Source of the DNA: Gammaproteobacteria bacterium | GTDB taxonomy: Bacteria; Pseudomonadota; Gammaproteobacteria; Steroidobacterales; Steroidobacteraceae | NCBI GenBank assembly: GCA_025359565.1 | Contig: JANYFY010000023.1 | Span: 1-64,000, forward strand | Length of the DNA: 64,000 nucleotides | Direction of reading: 5' to 3' | In this document: positions 1-9,373 of the stretch, piece by piece | Layout: every line of letters begins with the position of its first letter | Numbering within the stretch: position 1 is the first letter of the stretch | Notes under the pieces: generated by a model | The model's database searches: none | Told to the model about the DNA's origin: nothing | The model's input: only the letters and a program-made list of their open reading frames with translations | Program-made: the position numbers and the translations under genes

Positions 1-1168
1 TATCGCTCATTGCAGCGGCTTGGTGTTCGAGTCTGGCCGCAGTGATGCCCCCTTTCAGGTGCAGCGCATAGTCTTTGATGGACTGCAGACGCTGGAACGG
101 CGTCATGATCAGTTCATGCGGGTAGGTTTTCTTGATTTTGCCCTTGGCATCGATGGTGTCGCGGGCGAAGTAACACGGTCGATGGAAGTTTAAGTACGGA
201 TTGAGCGTCTCGGTGTAGAACTGATTGATCGCGGTGGCGTGTTTTTGCGGGATGTGACTGTAGCCCATGATTTTACGGATCACGGCACCGTTCTTGGATT
301 CGGCCAAGGCATTGTCGTTGGTATGACGGGGGCGTGATTTGGTGAACTCCACGCGTAATTTCTCGAGTAATCCGGCAATCTCATAATTGATGTACTCCGA
401 GCCCGAGTCGGAGTGAAAGCCGCGCACGGTGAAGGGGAAGCCCTCCAGCAGGAGCGCGATCACCGGCAGCAGGTAGGCCTCACTAATTCGCTCCACCGAG
501 GCCAGCAGCTCCCATTGCGTGACGATATCCACTGCGTTGATGGGGTAGACACCCTTCACGCCGTCTGGGTCGCCCTGGTGCACGGTATCGATGCGGATAT
601 AGCCCGGCAATCCCTGCGGGGCGGGGGCTTTACGGATGCCGATCGGCACGGCTGAGGGTCGAGTGCCGCGCCACATCACACGATGTTTCAGATACGGCGG
701 GCTGGCGCGTAAATGGTAGAGGTGGGAGACGGAGATTTGCGACAAACGCTCATAGCGTAGGTCGCCAAAGGTGCTGAAGGCCCGTCGCAACAGCACTTGG
801 GTGGCGGGACCTGACAGCGTATCGTGCCAACTATCGGTCTGGGCCAGCAATACCACGTCCTCAGGCTGGTATTTACGTGAAAAACGGGTGCGGCTGGTGC
901 GCCTCGCCGGCGCAATGCAGTGGGTATCGCGATATTGCGCGATGAGCCTTGAGAGAGGCTGCCGGGAGTAGCCGCTCAAGCGTTGCATATACTCGAACAA
1001 CAAGCCCCGCTGCCCTTTGGGCCGCGCGAAATAGCGAAATCTCTGCAGCACCTTGGCCACGAAGGCACGCAGCCTGGGTTCTTCGGCCGGGAGGGCGAAG
1101 ACGACGTCGGACGTGCCTGCCAGAAATTCCCGGATTTGCTCGAGCGTCGCGAGCTTCGATTCGTTCAT
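1..1168 (-). CDS. DD35E integrase-type transposase (rve fold), 3' end beyond the left edge
   Basis: This frame runs uninterrupted from an ATG at 1168 to the left edge, giving about 389 residues without a stop, so its C-terminus lies outside the window. A retroviral-integrase-type catalytic core is visible: D194 in RIDTVHQGDP, D254 in HSDSGSEY and E290 in NALAESKNGA. The last two are 35 residues apart, which is the D,D35E signature of transposases. The N-terminal 120 residues are basic and probably bind DNA (SGYSRQPLSRLIAQYR). A Shine-Dalgarno-like GAGAGG lies about 9 bases upstream of the ATG. The gene would cut and join element ends. I cannot assign the IS family from sequence alone. The two direct repeats just upstream (1208-1267) fit an element end. 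Confidence 0.85.
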   Translation of the reverse strand, partial: MNESKLATLEQIREFLAGTSDVVFALPAEEPRLRAFVAKVLQRFRYFARPKGQRGLLFEYMQRLSGYSRQPLSRLIAQYRDTHCIAPARRTSRTRFSRKYQPEDVVLLAQTDSWHDTLSGPATQVLLRRAFSTFGDLRYERLSQISVSHLYHLRASPPYLKHRVMWRGTRPSAVPIGIRKAPAPQGLPGYIRIDTVHQGDPDGVKGVYPINAVDIVTQWELLASVERISEAYLLPVIALLLEGFPFTVRGFHSDSGSEYINYEIAGLLEKLRVEFTKSRPRHTNDNALAESKNGAVIRKIMGYSHIPQKHATAINQFYTETLNPYLNFHRPCYFARDTIDAKGKIKKTYPHELIMTPFQRLQSIKDYALHLKGGITAARLEHQAAAMSD

Positions 1169-1207
1169 GTCGATCACCCTCTCTTGATGATCGATCCAAA
1201 ACCTGAA

Positions 1208-1267
1208 CTTTCAGCCTCCTATCCCGTTGGAAACACGGACCCCCTTTCAGCCTCCTATGCCATTGGA
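1208..1267. repeat. Two 24-bp direct repeats beside the transposase gene (possible element end)
   Basis: CTTTCAGCCTCCTAT followed by cCCgTTGGA or gCCaTTGGA occurs at 1208-1231 and again at 1244-1267. The two copies differ at two positions and their starts are 36 bp apart. They lie between the transposase start and the next gene. Repeated subterminal sites like these commonly bind a transposase, so they may mark the right end of the element. That role is inferred: the other end is outside the window and no target-site duplication can be seen. Confidence 0.5.
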
Positions 1268-1333
1268 AGAGGCTATCTATTGACTGTTGGACGTTTTAGG
1301 GCCATCTTCTTTTGCATAACAGGGAGGGTATTT

Positions 1334-2059
1334 ATGCACGGGAATTCCGTAAGTCACGCGCGGCTTATGCGACAGTCCACGGATCGGGTGGAGCTGGCGC
1401 TGCATAGTGATAATTACGGCGATCAGCTGGTGGCTAAGCGGATTCTTGAGTCCTCACACACCTGGCAACATTGGGAGAGCGAACACTCTGGCCTGATGCA
1501 CACTGTCGCCGCGAATCGCATTGCTCGTGCTCAAGCGCTGGCCCTCAAGCGCGCTGCGCTGCGATTAATTCATAGAAAAGCACTTTTTGAGTACTTGCGG
1601 AATCAAGCTGTGCGCGGAGAAGCGCGCGCGAAAATTATCCGACATTTTCATCCGACTTACAGCTACTCGCATGCCATCGTGGTCGAACATGGTATCTACC
1701 TGCGTAAGGCCTGTAGTTTTCTATGCACAACGCACGTGGGTGGCGGCCTGTTCAACGACGCAGAATTTCTCGATCCTATGAAACGCTATGAGATGTTGTA
1801 CGCAGAATACTTTGACCTCTATGCGCGAACCCATTTTATGCAAAGCTCGGAGGGAGCTTCGCCACAAAGTTTACTCTTGCCTTTATTGAAACTAGAGCTA
1901 CAAGAGTGTCGCGAGGCCATCACGGATCCTAAACGGTATTTGAAGCGCTTTAACCGTGAGGCTGAGCTTAGGCAATCCACAGATACGCAGATAATAAACA
2001 CGCAGGAAATGCTCAAATTGCACGCTAAGCCCGGGATACGACGCCCTGCCGCAGCATAA
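1334..2059 (+). CDS. Unrecognised 241-aa protein next to the mobile element
   Basis: I do not recognise this protein. The ATG at 1334 is chosen because AGGGAGGG sits 7 bases upstream; the same frame is open further upstream, but that part overlaps the transposase gene antisense and the repeats. The product is soluble-looking, with no signal peptide or membrane segment. It is rich in basic and alanine residues (ARAQALALKRAALRLIHRKA) and probably mostly helical. There is a central segment HAIVVEHGIYLRKACSF and a patch VGGGLFND. It lies directly downstream of the putative element end and convergent with the TIG lipoprotein gene. It could be element cargo or a resident gene whose upstream region was hit by insertion. 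Confidence 0.55.
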   Translation: MHGNSVSHARLMRQSTDRVELALHSDNYGDQLVAKRILESSHTWQHWESEHSGLMHTVAANRIARAQALALKRAALRLIHRKALFEYLRNQAVRGEARAKIIRHFHPTYSYSHAIVVEHGIYLRKACSFLCTTHVGGGLFNDAEFLDPMKRYEMLYAEYFDLYARTHFMQSSEGASPQSLLLPLLKLELQECREAITDPKRYLKRFNREAELRQSTDTQIINTQEMLKLHAKPGIRRPAAA

Positions 2060-2083
2060 GCTTGACGTGAGTACCCCTCAGCT

Positions 2084-3820
2084 TTAGTGGAACACCGCTG
2101 CTACCGTTACATAATTATCAGTTCCGGGTGCACTGAAGATACCGGCTAAGTTACCGCCGCTAGTGACGCTCTTCATTTCTAAGGTAGTACTGGGTCCGGT
2201 ACCCGTCGCCCAGTCCCATAGAGTAGTGATTTGAGTAAAACCAATGCCCGGCTTGGGCGCGCTGGGCTGCGCGGAAGTTTGCAGCGTATTAAAACTTAAG
2301 GCCATTAGCAATGCTGGGGTTTGTCCGGAATTCACCGGAATATTGCCCGAACTTATATTATTAGTTCCGCTGAGTAGGTTATCTTGGAATGCGCCGTTGA
2401 ATCCAACCAAAGGGGTGCCCGTTGTGCTACTGATTTCCGTCGCGAGAACACCCTTGTAGTCTTCGGTATTCCAGTGCACGGTAATGGTATCCGGCGCCCC
2501 AGAGTCGCCCGCAATACGAGTAGCGTAGAATTGCTCCACGGATTGCGCACCCCCCGTGACATTCTGGGTAGGATTACTGAGCAATGGCATGAATACTGGG
2601 TCATTGACCTGATCAAGCCTAAAGTAGGTGTTGCCCTGAGTGTCGGTGATTGTGGCCTCGTTATGCACACCCGCATAGTCGCTCATGGTGAGCACCACCC
2701 AAATGGTGTTGCCCGGTTTTGTACCAGCCTTAAATTGCACTACGGAATCGTTTTCCCAGACCAACGGCCCACCGGAGGCGCTCGATCCATACGTTTGATG
2801 GATGTTGTATTGCACGAGGGTGGGTCCAGAACCTGGAACCGGGTTTGTGTTGGAGGCAACGGTGAAGGCGGCGGCATTGGAGTTTCCACCGCCGGGAGCC
2901 GGGTTGGTCACGCTGATGGCTACCGTTCCTGAAGTCGCTAAAAAAACTGCGGATATATAAGCCGTCAGTTGATTCGAATTGACCAGGTGAGTGCTGAGCG
3001 CCATGCCGTTCCAATAAGCTACAGAAGACGGAATAAAGTTAACACCATTTACAGTAAGCGTTAAGGCTCCGCTGCCGACCTTAACACTATTGTTGGGTAA
3101 CGAGATAATCGCTGGAACCGGATTTGCTTGGTTGATAGTAAAGTCGAGAGTGCTTGAATTGCCGCCGCCGGGCGTGGGGTTACTCACTGACACTCCAGCG
3201 GTTCCCGCATTCGCTATTGCGGTTTGAGGAATCGTCGCGCTCAACTGAGTGGCGCTGATGTAATTGGTCGCTAAAACGGTTCCATTCCATTTCACGGTGG
3301 ACGCGGAGACGAAGTTGCTGCCGCGAATGGCGAGGTTGAAGGCGGGCCCGCCGGCGGTTACGTTGCCGGGAGACAGCGAGGTCAGATTGGGCCCAGTCGT
3401 TGCAGGCGGCGTCGGCGTAGCAGTATTCTTTACGACATTAAAGACCACTGTAGCAGAGGCGCCACCGCCGGGCGCCGGATTGCGCACAGCAATCGATACA
3501 GTTCCTTCGTTTGCGGTGCTTGTGCCAGGCACGGTCGCGGTAATAGTGTGCGAATCAATAATTTGCACGGTGAGTGGCGTACCATTCCATATTACTGCTG
3601 ACTCGGTGATAAAATTACTGCCCTGCACCTTAAGGGTAACGTTTGTGTCACCCACTTGCGCACTGCTGGGCGTAATAACGGTAATGACTGGAGCAGGATT
3701 GTCTTGAGCAAGCGGCATCGTGCTGGAAGGTGAGTTAGCATTTGAAGAATTGCAAGCGCTCAGCATCGCGCTCATTATTATGGTTCCAATGAGTGACAGA
3801 GTCCGCACATTTGCTTGCAT
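2084..3820 (-). CDS. Lipoprotein with three IPT/TIG domains and a unique C-terminal module
   Basis: From the ATG at 3820 the product starts with a lipoprotein signal (SLIGTIIMSAMLSAC), so it should be lipidated at that Cys and held on the membrane or cell surface. An upstream TTG at 3898 would bury this signal and is less likely. Three immunoglobulin-like IPT/TIG repeats follow, each of about 85 residues. Each has a PxITxxxPSS-type opening, a WNGTPL-like centre and an NPAPGGG close. The last 240 residues (from GPTLVQYNIHQTYG) form a different module shared with the protein at 35207-36547; both end in VAVFH or VAAVFH. TIG domains usually serve in binding or as spacers in surface proteins. No catalytic motif is seen and the function is unknown. 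Confidence 0.75.
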   Translation of the reverse strand: MQANVRTLSLIGTIIMSAMLSACNSSNANSPSSTMPLAQDNPAPVITVITPSSAQVGDTNVTLKVQGSNFITESAVIWNGTPLTVQIIDSHTITATVPGTSTANEGTVSIAVRNPAPGGGASATVVFNVVKNTATPTPPATTGPNLTSLSPGNVTAGGPAFNLAIRGSNFVSASTVKWNGTVLATNYISATQLSATIPQTAIANAGTAGVSVSNPTPGGGNSSTLDFTINQANPVPAIISLPNNSVKVGSGALTLTVNGVNFIPSSVAYWNGMALSTHLVNSNQLTAYISAVFLATSGTVAISVTNPAPGGGNSNAAAFTVASNTNPVPGSGPTLVQYNIHQTYGSSASGGPLVWENDSVVQFKAGTKPGNTIWVVLTMSDYAGVHNEATITDTQGNTYFRLDQVNDPVFMPLLSNPTQNVTGGAQSVEQFYATRIAGDSGAPDTITVHWNTEDYKGVLATEISSTTGTPLVGFNGAFQDNLLSGTNNISSGNIPVNSGQTPALLMALSFNTLQTSAQPSAPKPGIGFTQITTLWDWATGTGPSTTLEMKSVTSGGNLAGIFSAPGTDNYVTVAAVFH

Positions 3821-4057
3821 ATTATTAAACCACAATAGAAAAAAGAGCTTAAAAACGTGGCGATTGACTGGATTTCCCAGCAATTTCCTACGCGGCAATT
3901 TACTTGCCTAACGCACAATACCTGAGCATCATGCCAGTTTATAATGTCGCCATGACGCGACTATTTACATAAGGCCAGGTTGCGAAATAAGGTAAATAAT
4001 CGTACGGCGTAGAGGGTGGTTGCGTGCGTGCGCTGGCAGCGTGTTGACGCGTTGCAT

Positions 4058-5605
4058 TTACGCTGTAGGTTCGCAAGTAATGCGTTCTATACGCACCGCC
4101 ATAAATAGCGTGGTCTTAGATCGAGCCACCTTGCAATGAGCAACTTGAGATAACACGAAATCGGTGGAACCTATGTCCGGCCCCACCAGCCAGAGGACAC
4201 CCGCTGTTTGCGCTTCGGGCAACGGCGACCACCCTATAAATATAGGGCCTTTAACAAGATCAAGGCGTCTGGTCTTGGGCACCAAATGCAGACGTTCAAG
4301 GTTCACCGTACCTAGGCGTCGGTAGATTCCGGGCCAGACCGCGGAATGATCTTGATTTACAGGATCTCCAATGTCCAAGAGATTTCCCCAACTAGGACCC
4401 ACTAAGTACCGGACCAGTCCCCAGAACGCTAGGTGATCGGGGATGTAAATAACCTCACCCGTTTGAACATGATTCTTAAGGTAAGTCGCGGCTTCCCGGT
4501 ATTCGGTCTTCCACGGCACAACGGCCTGTCGGTACGCCATCCACCCGATTCCAAGTAAAGCCGTTACCCCTAAGACCTTAGAACCTCGATGCACCGTTTT
4601 AGCCTCCTTGCAAAGGAGGCCCAGGCAGATCGCTATAAACGGCGAGCAAAATGCAAACGGTCGAAATAACCAAATCGGCTTCCATAAAATGCAAATGAGC
4701 GCTGTCATGAACAGCGGCCAAAGTATGAAGCATGCGATTGTCTTCCGTATCGACGCTACCCGGTACAGGGTCATCGCCAAGAGCAGTACGACAACCGCTG
4801 CAGTCAATGACTGTAACCATCCTGGAAGCACCCATCCGTATCCGAGAATCCATCCGCTAATTGTGTGCACTAGTTCCGGGTAAGAGAATCCATCAAGATG
4901 CGCTACATGTCGCGTGGCCGCATTGATCATCCACGGCAGCAAGCAAACGCCCACCGGCATTGCCATAGCCAACCATTTCGGCAGCGCCACCCGGAACTCG
5001 CGTCGATGTCCTATCGGGAACGTATAAAGTAGAACCGCCGAAACTGCGATCACGCCATAACTGTGTAAGGTGCCGATAATAATTAATAATGACGCTAGTG
5101 CTATTCCTGACTTTAATTTGTAGTCAAGGCGATATTGATCTGCGACCATCCAACTTAGCACCACCAATGCGCTGAACATGGTGTACATACGAAGTTCGTT
5201 CGCAAAGTAGATCTCGCTGCCTAGCACGGCACACAATGCCAGTGCGATTAAGCCTGCACAAATATCGGCACGACGCTTGACCGAAATAAAGACCAGCACT
5301 AGCGTCACCATTCCCCAAATCACGGAGTTCAACATTAACCAATTATCGCTATGACCAAAGGCGCTCCAAAGATTTAGCTGCAAGTAGTACGTCGGCGGGT
5401 GTACGTCATAGCGCAAGCTTGCAACGACAGTTTCGAATAGCGACAGATTGGTGTATGAGGCACTGAAGATTTCGTCCTTGAACAGACCCTGGCGACCGAT
5501 TGCAACTAGTCGTAGGCATAAGCCGAAAATCATTAGCACCACAAACATCGCACTCAAGCGCGATCGGCTGTGGAACTTAAACAGCATGCGGGTCACTGCG
5601 AGCAT
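4058..5605 (-). CDS. GT39-type polytopic membrane glycosyltransferase, last gene of the opg operon
   Basis: A 515-residue membrane protein with about ten hydrophobic segments. It has the layout of the GT39/PMT/ArnT superfamily: a first transmembrane helix followed by an acidic pair in the first periplasmic loop (LFKDEIFS, about residue 43), then DVHPPTYYLQLNLW. Such enzymes transfer a sugar from a lipid-linked donor on the periplasmic side. The start lies 14 bases after the opgD-like stop on the same strand, so co-transcription is likely. The context suggests it decorates periplasmic glucan or a related envelope glycan. The actual donor and acceptor cannot be read from the sequence. A second GT39-type gene, not closely alike, is at 50250. 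Confidence 0.7.
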   Translation of the reverse strand: MLAVTRMLFKFHSRSRLSAMFVVLMIFGLCLRLVAIGRQGLFKDEIFSASYTNLSLFETVVASLRYDVHPPTYYLQLNLWSAFGHSDNWLMLNSVIWGMVTLVLVFISVKRRADICAGLIALALCAVLGSEIYFANELRMYTMFSALVVLSWMVADQYRLDYKLKSGIALASLLIIIGTLHSYGVIAVSAVLLYTFPIGHRREFRVALPKWLAMAMPVGVCLLPWMINAATRHVAHLDGFSYPELVHTISGWILGYGWVLPGWLQSLTAAVVVLLLAMTLYRVASIRKTIACFILWPLFMTALICILWKPIWLFRPFAFCSPFIAICLGLLCKEAKTVHRGSKVLGVTALLGIGWMAYRQAVVPWKTEYREAATYLKNHVQTGEVIYIPDHLAFWGLVRYLVGPSWGNLLDIGDPVNQDHSAVWPGIYRRLGTVNLERLHLVPKTRRLDLVKGPIFIGWSPLPEAQTAGVLWLVGPDIGSTDFVLSQVAHCKVARSKTTLFMAVRIERITCEPTA

Positions 5606-5619
5606 CGCCTTGGCTTTTT

Positions 5620-7227
5620 TTACTGCAAAAGCAATTTACGCTCTTTGAGCGACGGGGGAGACCATTGATACACCCACGTTTCGCTTAAGGGCCTGCCATC
5701 AATTCTTAAAAAGAGCCGCATATCAATTGGCTCAATGTTATCTTCGGGCCGGATATCGAAGAGCGCGCGATAGCCGCCGAATTCTTCCACTAAGTGCGCG
5801 GTCACATGTTCTGTTTGACCGCGTGACGCAGTAATGACCGCCTCAACGTGCGCGTCCTTGGGAATTCCGGCAAGTTCGCCGCCCGCAAAATCAACAGCGA
5901 AGTGCCAAGAATAGTAGGTGCGCTTGACACCGATGATGCCTCCCAACCCGGTGCGCGTCGCAATAGTTTGTGCAAGTGCTGTTGTAAACGGTAGGTGCGT
6001 GCCCCAATGCAATCGATAATTAAACAGTAGTTCCTGGCCTGGTCGTGGCTTCTCTATCGGATTCCAGAACGCCACGATATTATCGTTAGTCTCATCGCTG
6101 GTCGGAATTTCAACTAATTGCACCGCCCCTTTCCCCCATCCACCATGCGGTCCTGGTTTTGGCTCGACAGTTAGATTTGGACGCTTATCGTAGTAAACGC
6201 CGTCGTCTTGATAGTGATCAAAATTCCGATCTCGTTGCAACAAGCCAAAGGCACGTGGGTTGTCATCAAAATAAGAGTTGAGCCTAAGTTGAGCAGGGTT
6301 CACTAATGGCCGCCAAATCCACTCCCCACCTCCAGTCCATAACGATAGACCGTCCGAGTCGTGAATCTCCGGTCGCCAATCAGTCGCACCGCGACGATCA
6401 TTCTTGCCATAAAAAAACATACTCGTAAGCGGAGCTATCCCTAACCGCTCAATTGGCTTGCGCGGATACAGCGCTTGTTCAACGTCCATCACGAGAGTAC
6501 CGCCCGGCGCAATTTGGATCCGCATAGCCCCGGCTACGCTGGGTGAATCTAGTAGCGCATACAGCGTCAAGGTGCCTGAATCCTTACTCGGCCGCTCAAA
6601 CCAAAATTCCGTAAATCGTGGGAATTCCTCGTTGCGCGGCAATGCAGTATCGACCGCCAAGGCCCGCGCTGAGAGCCCGTACTGACGTGTATCGCTGCCC
6701 ACGGCACGAAAATAGCTCGCACCCAGAAATGCCGCTACATCGGCTTTCCAGTTAGTGACGAACTGTACGCGAAAGCCAGCGAATCCTGCTCGGCCGCGCA
6801 GAGTACCTGGGTCAATGCCGGTATTCTTGAAATCAAACATCGACGGGTCGTAGAGGATTTCTCGCGATTGGCCGTCGATTAATTCATGCAGGCGCACTGA
6901 ATCAGAAAAGCTACGTCCCACGGGAAAAAATTGCAAACGAAATGCAAGACCTTCGTGAGCCCAGAGCGCACGCTCGGCGCGAAAGCGCATTGACTGATAT
7001 TGATCATACGTCAATGCGGCTAGGCTTGCTGGCAGTACAGTTTGCGGTGGCTGATAAGCAGTAATCGCAAGCCTTCGCGCCTGCCCTTTAAGCCATGCAA
7101 AGTCAAAAGACGTCTGGGGCGCAAGGGAATTTGTCGCAGTTGGGGCCGCGAATCCAAATTTCCCACCGATTAGTTCACTAGCAGCAATACCGAGTGCCGT
7201 CTGTAATAGGGTGCGTCGTGTATTCAT
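5620..7227 (-). CDS. opgD: Periplasmic glucan biosynthesis protein, OpgD/OpgG family
   Basis: The 535-residue product belongs to the MdoG/OpgD family, recognised from FDFAWLKGQARRLA near the N-terminus, ASYFRAVG, YGLSARALAVDT, GIAPLTSMFF and EIHDSDGL. The N-terminus MNTRRTLLQTALGIAASELIGG looks like a Tat signal. This is typical of OpgD rather than OpgG, although the usual twin-Arg consensus is imperfect. Family members act in the periplasm on the glucan backbone made by OpgH. OpgD homologues are linked to control of backbone succinylation or structure. It lies 13 bases after opgH in the operon opgG-opgH-opgD-GT39. The paralogue OpgG at the head of the operon shares the same motifs. Confidence 0.85.
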   Translation of the reverse strand: MNTRRTLLQTALGIAASELIGGKFGFAAPTATNSLAPQTSFDFAWLKGQARRLAITAYQPPQTVLPASLAALTYDQYQSMRFRAERALWAHEGLAFRLQFFPVGRSFSDSVRLHELIDGQSREILYDPSMFDFKNTGIDPGTLRGRAGFAGFRVQFVTNWKADVAAFLGASYFRAVGSDTRQYGLSARALAVDTALPRNEEFPRFTEFWFERPSKDSGTLTLYALLDSPSVAGAMRIQIAPGGTLVMDVEQALYPRKPIERLGIAPLTSMFFYGKNDRRGATDWRPEIHDSDGLSLWTGGGEWIWRPLVNPAQLRLNSYFDDNPRAFGLLQRDRNFDHYQDDGVYYDKRPNLTVEPKPGPHGGWGKGAVQLVEIPTSDETNDNIVAFWNPIEKPRPGQELLFNYRLHWGTHLPFTTALAQTIATRTGLGGIIGVKRTYYSWHFAVDFAGGELAGIPKDAHVEAVITASRGQTEHVTAHLVEEFGGYRALFDIRPEDNIEPIDMRLFLRIDGRPLSETWVYQWSPPSLKERKLLLQ

Positions 7228-7240
7228 GTTTTTCGTCCCT

Positions 7241-9373
7241 TTAGATATGTATACGAGAGTGCGCGTCGGATAAACGCGCCAGTCGGTTTAGTAGATTTAT
7301 GTCTGCAGCGACTTCAATCTGTTCGGCGGGCTCTAGCCACTCCAGTGCTTCTTCCAAAGTCTCGGCATCGGCTAATTTCTGTTCGGCCGTTAAGGTATGC
7401 GCATTAGGTTGACCGCGAAGATTCGCAGGTCGTGGCAAATTGCCGCGAGCATGAGCCTCGCGTGCATGGGCTTGCTGCGCGAGAAATTTAAGACCCGAAT
7501 CGGGCAAGCCTATCGATGCCGCGATGAGTTCCTGGCGCCTTCTGACCAAAGCAGGTAAGTTCACTTCGTCCGGTGTACGAAGCAACCCCACGCGCTCTAA
7601 CGCGGTCCCTAAGGATTCGCTACCGCTGGCACGCGATAACGGAACCGCTAAAAATAGTCCGAGCAGAGCGGGCGCGAGCCACACGAGTAGAGGCGGCGAC
7701 AAGAACCAAATGATGGTTGCTGTGACGCAGCTCAGTAACATATGTCGGTAGTGGTAACACCAAGCCTCGTACCAAGTAGTTTGGCCTGAGTCGCGGCGTT
7801 GCGCCTTCCAGCCCGAATCCCGACCGCGAATAATTTCCAGGACATGCCGACTTTGAATCAACATCAAAATAGGCGCAAAAAGCGCGGACAACAGTATTTC
7901 AAGCATGACACTCGCGGTGACGCCTATCACTCCGCCCGTACTTTTGCGGATGCGTTTGGATAGTAGGGCGCGCACAAGGCCAAGTAGCTTCGGGATCAAA
8001 AGCACCACCATGCTGAACCAGAAGAGTGACATCATTAATTCAACATCAAAGCGCGGCCAGGTAGGAAATAACTGAAAATCGTGACTGAAGTATTCGGGTC
8101 TTATCAGGTGGGATTGCACGCTAAGCGCAAAGCCGAGCGTGAGCAGCACTAACCAAAGAGTTGATGATAAGTAGCTCATTATCCCTACACCGAGATGTAA
8201 ACGACTGGAGAAGCGCAGACCCGTCGCACCGATAATTTTGGAATGCTGGAGATTGCCTTGAGCCCACCGTCGATCGCGAATCGCAACATCAATAAGTGAC
8301 GGCGGCGATTCCTCCCAAGTGCCGCCACAGTCGGTGGCCATGCAGACTTTCCAGCCGCCGCGGCGAATGAGCGCCGCTTCCACAAAGTCGTGCGATAAGA
8401 TAAAACCACCAAAGGGTTTGCGGCCGGAAAGCTCTGGTAGACCGCAGCACTCGGCAAAGGCAGCTACCCTAATGATGGCGTTATGGCCCCAATAGTTGCC
8501 TTCGTTGCCCGACCATGCTGCAAGCCCTCGGGTGATGACGGGTCCATAGACGCAGGCGGCAAATTGCTGGAGCCGTCCAAATAAACTTCGCGCACCAATA
8601 AGCTGAGGCGCGGTCTGTAAAATTCCAAGGCTCTCATCTTTGCGCATCTCCGTAACTAGATACTGCAAAGTTTGTGCTTGGATAAGGCTATCAGCGTCAA
8701 GTACTATCATGTAGGCGTAACGACCGCCCCAAGTTTGCACAAAGTCCTCTAAATTTCCCGATTTTCGTGCAATATTTCGCCATCGACGTCGATACCAAAC
8801 CGGCATAATGGGGGCCAGTGTGGCGCGCAGTTGATTGACTGCTAGGGTCTCGCATATCCAGGCATTGGCATCAGTGGAGTCAGACAGCACCACAATTTCA
8901 AAGTCGCTGTGGGCACCAATATCTGATAACGCTTCGGCCATCGCTTGTAACCCTGCGGTGGTTCGTATCGGGTTCTCGTTATAGATTGGCATTACCAATG
9001 CAGTCAAAAGGCGCGCGGCGCCTGCGGCAAGTGTTGCACCGGGAGGGTTGCGCGCATCGTGCCGCTTGGATGCGCCGGCGAGTACTGAGCCTGCGGCGAA
9101 AGCAATCCAGCTGAGCGAGATTACAAAGAAGAAAATCATCAATCCCTGTAGCAACGTCATGCTTGCAAAGCGCACGACTTGTAGCATTTGATAAAATCCG
9201 TAACTTGTAATGCCACAAAATGTTGTGACCAAAATAAACCGTGCAAATCGAACTGCAGCGCCCGCGGGTATGCGCCGCGCGGTTGGTTTCTCGGTCAGAT
9301 TCTGCGCCGACATTTCGCGCGGTGACTCGGGTGGCATGGCACCCGCCGCTGCCGCGTTTAAGGAGCTGTCCAT
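7241..9373 (-). CDS. opgH: Glucans biosynthesis glucosyltransferase H
   Basis: OpgH is the inner-membrane processive glucosyltransferase (GT2) that uses UDP-glucose to build the beta-1,2 backbone of osmoregulated periplasmic glucans. The sequence shows N-terminal membrane helices (about residues 40-100), a cytoplasmic catalytic domain opening with ALVMPIYNENP, an acidic MIVLDADSL motif near residue 225, RDRRWAQGNLQH near residue 368 (the Q/RxxRW signature), and further membrane helices. At 710 residues it is shorter than the roughly 850 of E. coli. The ATG at 9373 is preferred over a TTG at 9385. It overlaps the end of opgG by 16 bases, which implies translational coupling. Confidence 0.93.
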   Translation of the reverse strand: MDSSLNAAAAGAMPPESPREMSAQNLTEKPTARRIPAGAAVRFARFILVTTFCGITSYGFYQMLQVVRFASMTLLQGLMIFFFVISLSWIAFAAGSVLAGASKRHDARNPPGATLAAGAARLLTALVMPIYNENPIRTTAGLQAMAEALSDIGAHSDFEIVVLSDSTDANAWICETLAVNQLRATLAPIMPVWYRRRWRNIARKSGNLEDFVQTWGGRYAYMIVLDADSLIQAQTLQYLVTEMRKDESLGILQTAPQLIGARSLFGRLQQFAACVYGPVITRGLAAWSGNEGNYWGHNAIIRVAAFAECCGLPELSGRKPFGGFILSHDFVEAALIRRGGWKVCMATDCGGTWEESPPSLIDVAIRDRRWAQGNLQHSKIIGATGLRFSSRLHLGVGIMSYLSSTLWLVLLTLGFALSVQSHLIRPEYFSHDFQLFPTWPRFDVELMMSLFWFSMVVLLIPKLLGLVRALLSKRIRKSTGGVIGVTASVMLEILLSALFAPILMLIQSRHVLEIIRGRDSGWKAQRRDSGQTTWYEAWCYHYRHMLLSCVTATIIWFLSPPLLVWLAPALLGLFLAVPLSRASGSESLGTALERVGLLRTPDEVNLPALVRRRQELIAASIGLPDSGLKFLAQQAHAREAHARGNLPRPANLRGQPNAHTLTAEQKLADAETLEEALEWLEPAEQIEVAADINLLNRLARLSDAHSRIHI

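Noticed and set aside
983-1333. Upstream extension of the 241-aa gene
   Set aside because: It runs antisense through the transposase gene and the direct repeats; a strong ribosome site supports the later ATG at 1334.
2058-2092. Hairpin between two convergent gene ends (AAGCT/AGCTT)
   Set aside because: Short and bulged, without a T-tract on either strand.
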